A program made the position numbers and the translations under genes. Positions 60,254 to 64,000 of a stretch of 64,000 nt of DNA are shown piece after piece (within the stretch, counting starts at the first letter, position 1; every line of letters starts with the position of its first letter). Origin of the DNA: Rhodonellum psychrophilum GCM71 = DSM 17998 (GTDB lineage Bacteria > Bacteroidota > Bacteroidia > Cytophagales > Cyclobacteriaceae); NCBI RefSeq assembly GCF_000381545.1, contig NZ_KB906675.1, forward strand, positions 358,777 through 422,776. Direction: 5' to 3'. Under the pieces are notes generated by a model. The model did no database searches. It was not told the DNA's origin and saw only the letters and a list, made by a program, of their open reading frames with translations.

Positions 60254-60823
60254 ATGTTTACCAAGAAAACCTTTAACACCGAATCGGACCTCATCAAAAA
60301 CTGCCTCAAGGGTGAAAGAAATGCCCAGCGGTTTCTTTATGATTCCTATGCGGGGAAGTTTTTGGGGATTTGCCTTCGGTATGTCAAGGATCGGGACTTG
60401 GCGGAAGATGTGATGATAGAAGGCTTCATGAAGATCTTTGAAAAACTGCCCCAATACCAATCTTTAGGAAGTTTTGAAGGCTGGATGAAAAGGATCATGG
60501 TCACACAATCCCTCTTGGTCCTGAGGAACAACAAAAGTTTAAGTATGGAGGTAAATATGGAAAGCCATCTTGAAAATGCAGAACAGACCTACGAAATCAA
60601 TGCACTTGAAACAGCCGATCTGATGGAGTTGGTCCATGAGCTTCCCGTAGGATACCGAACGGTATTTAACCTGTATGGTATAGAAGGATACAGCCATGCC
60701 GAGATCGGAGAACTGCTGGGAATTTCAGAAAGCACTTCTAAATCCCAACTCAATCGGGCAAGGAACATATTGAAAAAGAAAATAGCCGATCAACAATTAA
60801 AAGAAAGGAGAATCAATGGCTAA
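60254..60823 (+). CDS. ECF-type RNA polymerase sigma factor
   Basis: A 189-residue sigma factor with region 2 (ERNAQRFLYDSYAGKFLGICLRY, DLAEDVMIEGFMKIFEKL) and region 4 (ELPVGYRTVFNLYGIEGYSHAEIGELLGISESTSKSQLNRARNI shortened), the two domains of the ECF group. It lies just before an anti-sigma-like membrane protein (8-bp overlap), barrel protein and GIN-domain adhesin on the same strand, so it probably controls that cassette. There is a TATCTTTA box about 95 bp upstream of the start. Confidence 0.93.
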   Translation: MFTKKTFNTESDLIKNCLKGERNAQRFLYDSYAGKFLGICLRYVKDRDLAEDVMIEGFMKIFEKLPQYQSLGSFEGWMKRIMVTQSLLVLRNNKSLSMEVNMESHLENAEQTYEINALETADLMELVHELPVGYRTVFNLYGIEGYSHAEIGELLGISESTSKSQLNRARNILKKKIADQQLKERRING

Positions 60824-61586
60824 CGAAAAAAACAAGCTTGACACCCAATTCAGGGAAAAACTCATCAACCACCAAGAAAAGCCTTCGGCACTCGCTTGGG
60901 AAAGGTTGGAAAACCAATTGTCAAAATCTGAACAAAAAAACGGATTCCCATTTTGGAAAATAGCAGCCTCCCTTCTCTTGTTGATGGGCATGGGGTATTT
61001 CATTTGGCTTGCGGTTGATTCGACAAATCCATCTACACCCGAATTGGCAGCTGGCGAACAAGAGAATGTACAAGACTCCGAGACACTTCCAATGGATGAT
61101 CCAAGTCTATTGATACAGGAAAAGCTTCCTAGCACTGAGGAGACATCTTTTGATGTGAAAGAAGAGTCAAAACAAATCCAAAAACAAAACTCGCCTCCAC
61201 AAAAGAAATCCATTACACCCAGGAAGGAAGAAAATCAAGCCAGTTTGATCGCGGGGGTCAGAAAACCGGAGGAAAGTCTGGAAATGAAGGGTACAGAGAT
61301 TCCCGAAATCGAAATCCCCATCATGGATATTGCGGGAGAACCGGAGAGAGAAACACTGGCTATGAATGAAGCGCCTTTGGGAAACGAAGATGCCTACCGT
61401 GTGAAGATCATTTCCAACGGTTTTTTGGCAGAAGCTGAAAAGCCTGGATTAATCGAAGAAATCGAGACAAAAATAGAAAAGATCGGCGGATTGCTGAACA
61501 AAGTGGATCAAGGTTTTGCAGACCTGCAGGATGCAAAAAACAATCTCTTTGCCTCCATCGCCACAAAAAAAGAAAAAAACAATTAA
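60816..61586 (+). CDS. Anti-sigma-factor-like membrane protein
   Basis: A 256-residue protein that overlaps the end of the sigma factor gene. The N-terminal 45 residues (LDTQFREKLINHQEKPSALAW, ERLENQLSK) are soluble and likely contact the sigma factor. A single membrane helix (IAASLLLLMGMGYFIWLAV, about 50-68) is followed by an acidic, low-complexity periplasmic domain with a final helical segment (IEEIETKIEKIGGLL). This is the usual form of Bacteroidota anti-sigma proteins without a clear zinc motif. The assignment is by position and topology. Confidence 0.72.
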   Translation: MANEKNKLDTQFREKLINHQEKPSALAWERLENQLSKSEQKNGFPFWKIAASLLLLMGMGYFIWLAVDSTNPSTPELAAGEQENVQDSETLPMDDPSLLIQEKLPSTEETSFDVKEESKQIQKQNSPPQKKSITPRKEENQASLIAGVRKPEESLEMKGTEIPEIEIPIMDIAGEPERETLAMNEAPLGNEDAYRVKIISNGFLAEAEKPGLIEEIETKIEKIGGLLNKVDQGFADLQDAKNNLFASIATKKEKNN

Positions 61587-61605
61587 CCTTAAGTATAGAA
61601 CTGAC

Positions 61606-62631
61606 ATGAAAAGATACTTGCTCTTGTTTTGCTTGTTTGCCACAGTACAAATGGCTTTTGGCAACACGAATGAACCCTATGTGGCTGAAAAAGACAGCAT
61701 CATCGTCGAATTCGGAAAGTCTGGAAAAATCATCCTGATCGTGGACAACAAGGAGGATTTTGAAAGATTGAAAAAAATGAATATCAACCAGATTGTCCAG
61801 GAACTGGATCTCAAACTCAATGAAGAAACCGGAGAACTGACAGTAGTCGAAATCAAAAACAAATCCGGTAGCAAAGAAATCGTGAGGGTACGGGAAGACG
61901 GTATGGAAACAGAGGTGTATGTCGGCGGAATCAAAGTCATCGTAGACGAATCCAGCGGAAACACCAAGGTACGGGTAGAAACCGGCAACAAGAAAAAGAC
62001 GGACCCTTCCTTCCGCTCCTATTTCAATGTGGATCTGGGCATCAACAATTACCTGGATTCAGACGGTCAATTCCCCACCTCAGATCAACCTTATGCCGTC
62101 AAGGGCTGGGGCAGCTGGAACTTGGGCCTTAATTGGATGGCCTCACAAAAAATAAGCAAAGGGTTCTATTGGGATTTTGGAATGGGCGTACAGTGGTACA
62201 ATTTCAAATTCGAAAATAGAGATTTCCAAGCCATTAAGGGCGACAATGAAATTGACTTCTTGGAAAGAACGGATGTGAATGGTTTCAAGAGTAAAATCTC
62301 CGCTTCCTATCTAACCGCCCAGACCTTACTCAAACTGGATTTTGGAAAAATGAACGACAATGGGAAGAGAGGATTGAGATTGGCAGCAGGTCCATATGTT
62401 GGCTACAGATTGGGCGGAACCAGCAAATTTGCCTATCGGGAACTAGACGGATCTGGGCGAAAAACAGAAAAACAATCCACAGGTATTTACCTCAACAACC
62501 TGAGATATGGGCTTAGAGGAGAAATCGGAGTCGGTAGTTTTACCTTCTTTTCCACCTACGACCTCAATACATTCTTCCAAAATGGAAAGGGTCCCGAATT
62601 GAATCCCATCAGTTTTGGAATTGTGTTTTAA
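61606..62631 (+). CDS. Outer-membrane beta-barrel protein of the ECF cassette
   Basis: A 341-residue protein starting at ATG 61606 (MKRYLLLFCLFATVQMAFG, signal peptide); longer frames to 61516 lie within the upstream gene. The mature N-terminal part is soluble and charged (KDSIIVEFGKSGKIILIVDN), and from about residue 130 there are alternating strands typical of an 8- to 10-stranded barrel ending in PISFGIVF. It is not assigned to a named family. It is co-directional with the sigma/anti-sigma genes and the GIN-domain gene. Confidence 0.72.
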   Translation: MKRYLLLFCLFATVQMAFGNTNEPYVAEKDSIIVEFGKSGKIILIVDNKEDFERLKKMNINQIVQELDLKLNEETGELTVVEIKNKSGSKEIVRVREDGMETEVYVGGIKVIVDESSGNTKVRVETGNKKKTDPSFRSYFNVDLGINNYLDSDGQFPTSDQPYAVKGWGSWNLGLNWMASQKISKGFYWDFGMGVQWYNFKFENRDFQAIKGDNEIDFLERTDVNGFKSKISASYLTAQTLLKLDFGKMNDNGKRGLRLAAGPYVGYRLGGTSKFAYRELDGSGRKTEKQSTGIYLNNLRYGLRGEIGVGSFTFFSTYDLNTFFQNGKGPELNPISFGIVF

Positions 62632-62733
62632 AAGTAAAATTCTTGCTTTTCCGTATTCCAAAAGTTTTTACACGCTATGATGACCATTGGCTTGAGTCAT
62701 TGAATTTTCTCCACAAGACAAAAAAGAAACCCT

Positions 62734-63675
62734 ATGAAACAACACATAAAATCCTCCTTCATTGTCCTGCTGATGGTCATTTTATCAGCTTCCAATGAAT
62801 TTGCGGCCCAAGCTCAGGTCTTGGTAGATGTCAAGAAGACCTTTTCCGGAATTGAAAGAATCGAAGTTTCCGGTGGTTCACTTGAGGTGGAATATATTGG
62901 TTCTTCTGCTGGATCAGAAATATTGGTCAATGCTTTCTTGGAATCAAACAATCCCAGCCAAGATATCATATTTGTGACTTTGGGTGATGTTCTCAAAATC
63001 TCCTACCAGCAAACTGGGAATTCTCGATCTATGGGAAATATCCGAACCAAGGGCCACATCAAGATTTCAGGACCCGAAGCGATGGTCTTGAATTTCCAGA
63101 ACGGATCAGGGAAAATCAAGGTTGAAAACATCAACTCCCCGCAGACCAACTTGACTGTCGGTTCTGGCATGATCCAAGCGTCAAAGATAAGGGGGGATCT
63201 TCAAGCCAAATCTGGCTCAGGTTCAATCAAATTGAATTCCATCACTGGAGATGTAAAGTGCACTTTGGGATCAGGCTCTGCGGATATCAATGAAGTAAAA
63301 GGGGACTTGCATTATTCTTCAGGCAGTGGCAGGATAACTGCCAAGAATATCGAAGGCTTGACAGCTATCTCCCTGACTTCAGGAAGCGCAAGTTTGGTGA
63401 ACATCGGAGAATTGGGAGAACTTAAAATTTCTTCGGGGTCAATCAGGGCAGAAAATGCAGGCTTGGGTTCAAAAACCCATCTTTCTGGATCTTCTGGATC
63501 TTTTCGTATCCAAACCCCTTCAAATCTTAAAGACTTTAATTATTCCTTAAAAGCAAGTTCGGGTTCATTGAGAGTTGGGACTATCAGAACAGGTAGGAAC
63601 CTCGACATCAACAATCAATCGAAGGATTTCATCAAAGGAACCATAAGTTCTGGCTCAATCTCAATTGATAATTAA
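62734..63675 (+). CDS. Head-GIN-domain (DUF2807/DUF4097-like) secreted adhesin
   Basis: A 313-residue secreted protein with signal peptide ending near AQAQ. The body is a right-handed beta-helix of the head-GIN/DUF2807 type with Ser/Gly-rich repeats (KSGSGSIKLNSITGDVKCTL, GSGSADINEVKGDLHYSSGSGR, LKISSGSIRAEN). Such proteins are predicted surface or periplasmic adhesins or autotransporter heads. It closes the ECF cassette. No terminator is evident in the 250 bp that follow before the IS110-like gene. Confidence 0.88.
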   Translation: MKQHIKSSFIVLLMVILSASNEFAAQAQVLVDVKKTFSGIERIEVSGGSLEVEYIGSSAGSEILVNAFLESNNPSQDIIFVTLGDVLKISYQQTGNSRSMGNIRTKGHIKISGPEAMVLNFQNGSGKIKVENINSPQTNLTVGSGMIQASKIRGDLQAKSGSGSIKLNSITGDVKCTLGSGSADINEVKGDLHYSSGSGRITAKNIEGLTAISLTSGSASLVNIGELGELKISSGSIRAENAGLGSKTHLSGSSGSFRIQTPSNLKDFNYSLKASSGSLRVGTIRTGRNLDINNQSKDFIKGTISSGSISIDN

Positions 63676-63921
63676 ACCCGAATTCTAAGACATTGGAAAA
63701 GTAACGTTAATGCGCTAACTTTTGGTTGCAGCATGAAAGCCTATGCATCGAATGGTGATTTTATCCCTTCCCGAATTCTGGTAGAAATGTTCAACCCCAA
63801 TCTTTAAGGTCAGGGTTTTTGAAACGTTAATTGGTGACCATGTTTTGTTATGGATCCCGTATGGAATAATCAAATCAAATATACATTTCTCTTGCTGCTT
63901 TTAATCAAAACCAAAAATAAG
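63676..63921. other. Intergenic region, probable IS110-like left end
   Basis: About 245 bp with no gene. The right part is directly upstream of the transposase ATG and would contain the element's left end; the boundary cannot be set because the element runs out of the window. Confidence 0.35.
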
Positions 63922-64000
63922 ATGAAGCAGAAAAAGTTTGAAAGTATGGCTGTTGTCAATCCTTTTGCCGCTGGAATTGATGTAGGCTCTAAAAGCCATT
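63922..64000 (+). CDS. IS110-family transposase, 5' end only
   Basis: The frame from ATG 63922 begins MKQKKFESM, then AVVNPFAAGIDVGSKSH, the DEDD-type N-terminus of IS110 transposases (GIDVGSKSH with the first acidic residue). Only 26 codons are inside the window. IS110 elements use a non-coding seeker RNA and lack long inverted repeats. Confidence 0.75.
   Translation, partial: MKQKKFESMAVVNPFAAGIDVGSKSH

Noticed and set aside
1..64000. CRISPR array, tRNA or rRNA genes, prophage genes
   Set aside because: No regular direct repeats with spacers, no cloverleaf tRNA or rRNA sequence and no phage structural genes were seen by eye; a tRNA scan would be needed to exclude a tRNA.

Overview
The window looks like chromosomal DNA of a Bacteroidota bacterium of the order Cytophagales, most likely the family Cyclobacteriaceae (Algoriphagus/Aquiflexum-like). 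The signs are a PorU-like C25 peptidase beside a PorV/PorQ-family barrel, GIN-domain and TamB envelope proteins, many short lipoproteins, Bacteroidota-type promoters (TTTG/TTG, about 18 bp, then TAnnTTTG), and short intergenic terminators between compact core genes. The taxonomy is inferred from protein character only.

Left part (1-6.6 kb): the 3' part of menD, an XRE-type membrane regulator, a vapBC pair whose toxin has an in-frame stop, a 3'-terminal fragment of a LysR gene, a lipoprotein gene broken by an amber codon, a barrel-like protein, and the intact LysR regulator. Middle-left (6.7-20.6 kb): a histidine-utilisation locus hutH-hutI-hutU, with hutG about 7.7 kb away. Between hutU and hutG lies an accessory island: an S8 lipoprotein protease, decayed toxin-antitoxin pairs, an IS1595-type element with terminal inverted repeats, a decayed bacteriocin-like peptide locus, and a peroxide-stress group (OhrR-like regulator, DoxX, glutathione peroxidase) with two palindromic operators. 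Three degraded echoes of the hutU 3' end punctuate the island. The LysR gene on the other flank also has a displaced copy of its 3' end beyond a cargo segment.

Right of 20.6 kb the window is mostly core genome: fahA, valS, an M42 peptidase, a TauE/SafE carrier, an ATP-grasp-like protein coupled to a receiver protein, an amidophosphoribosyltransferase, a sigma-54 response regulator facing a hybrid kinase, an HNH nuclease, smpB, tsaD, tamB, a photolyase-Smr-helical protein operon, a cystathionine gamma-synthase, a VTT membrane protein, the C25 peptidase with its PorV/PorQ-like partner, a PadR-PspC stress operon, a beta-CASP metallohydrolase, a GNAT acetyltransferase, and an ECF sigma/anti-sigma/barrel/GIN-adhesin cassette. 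The window ends in the first codons of an IS110-type transposase.

The most unusual signals are the repeated displaced 3' gene ends on both sides of the hut operon, a degraded double-glycine peptide cluster with a two-helix putative immunity protein, a three-copy stem-loop repeat of about 72 bp, and a dyad array between hutH and hutI.
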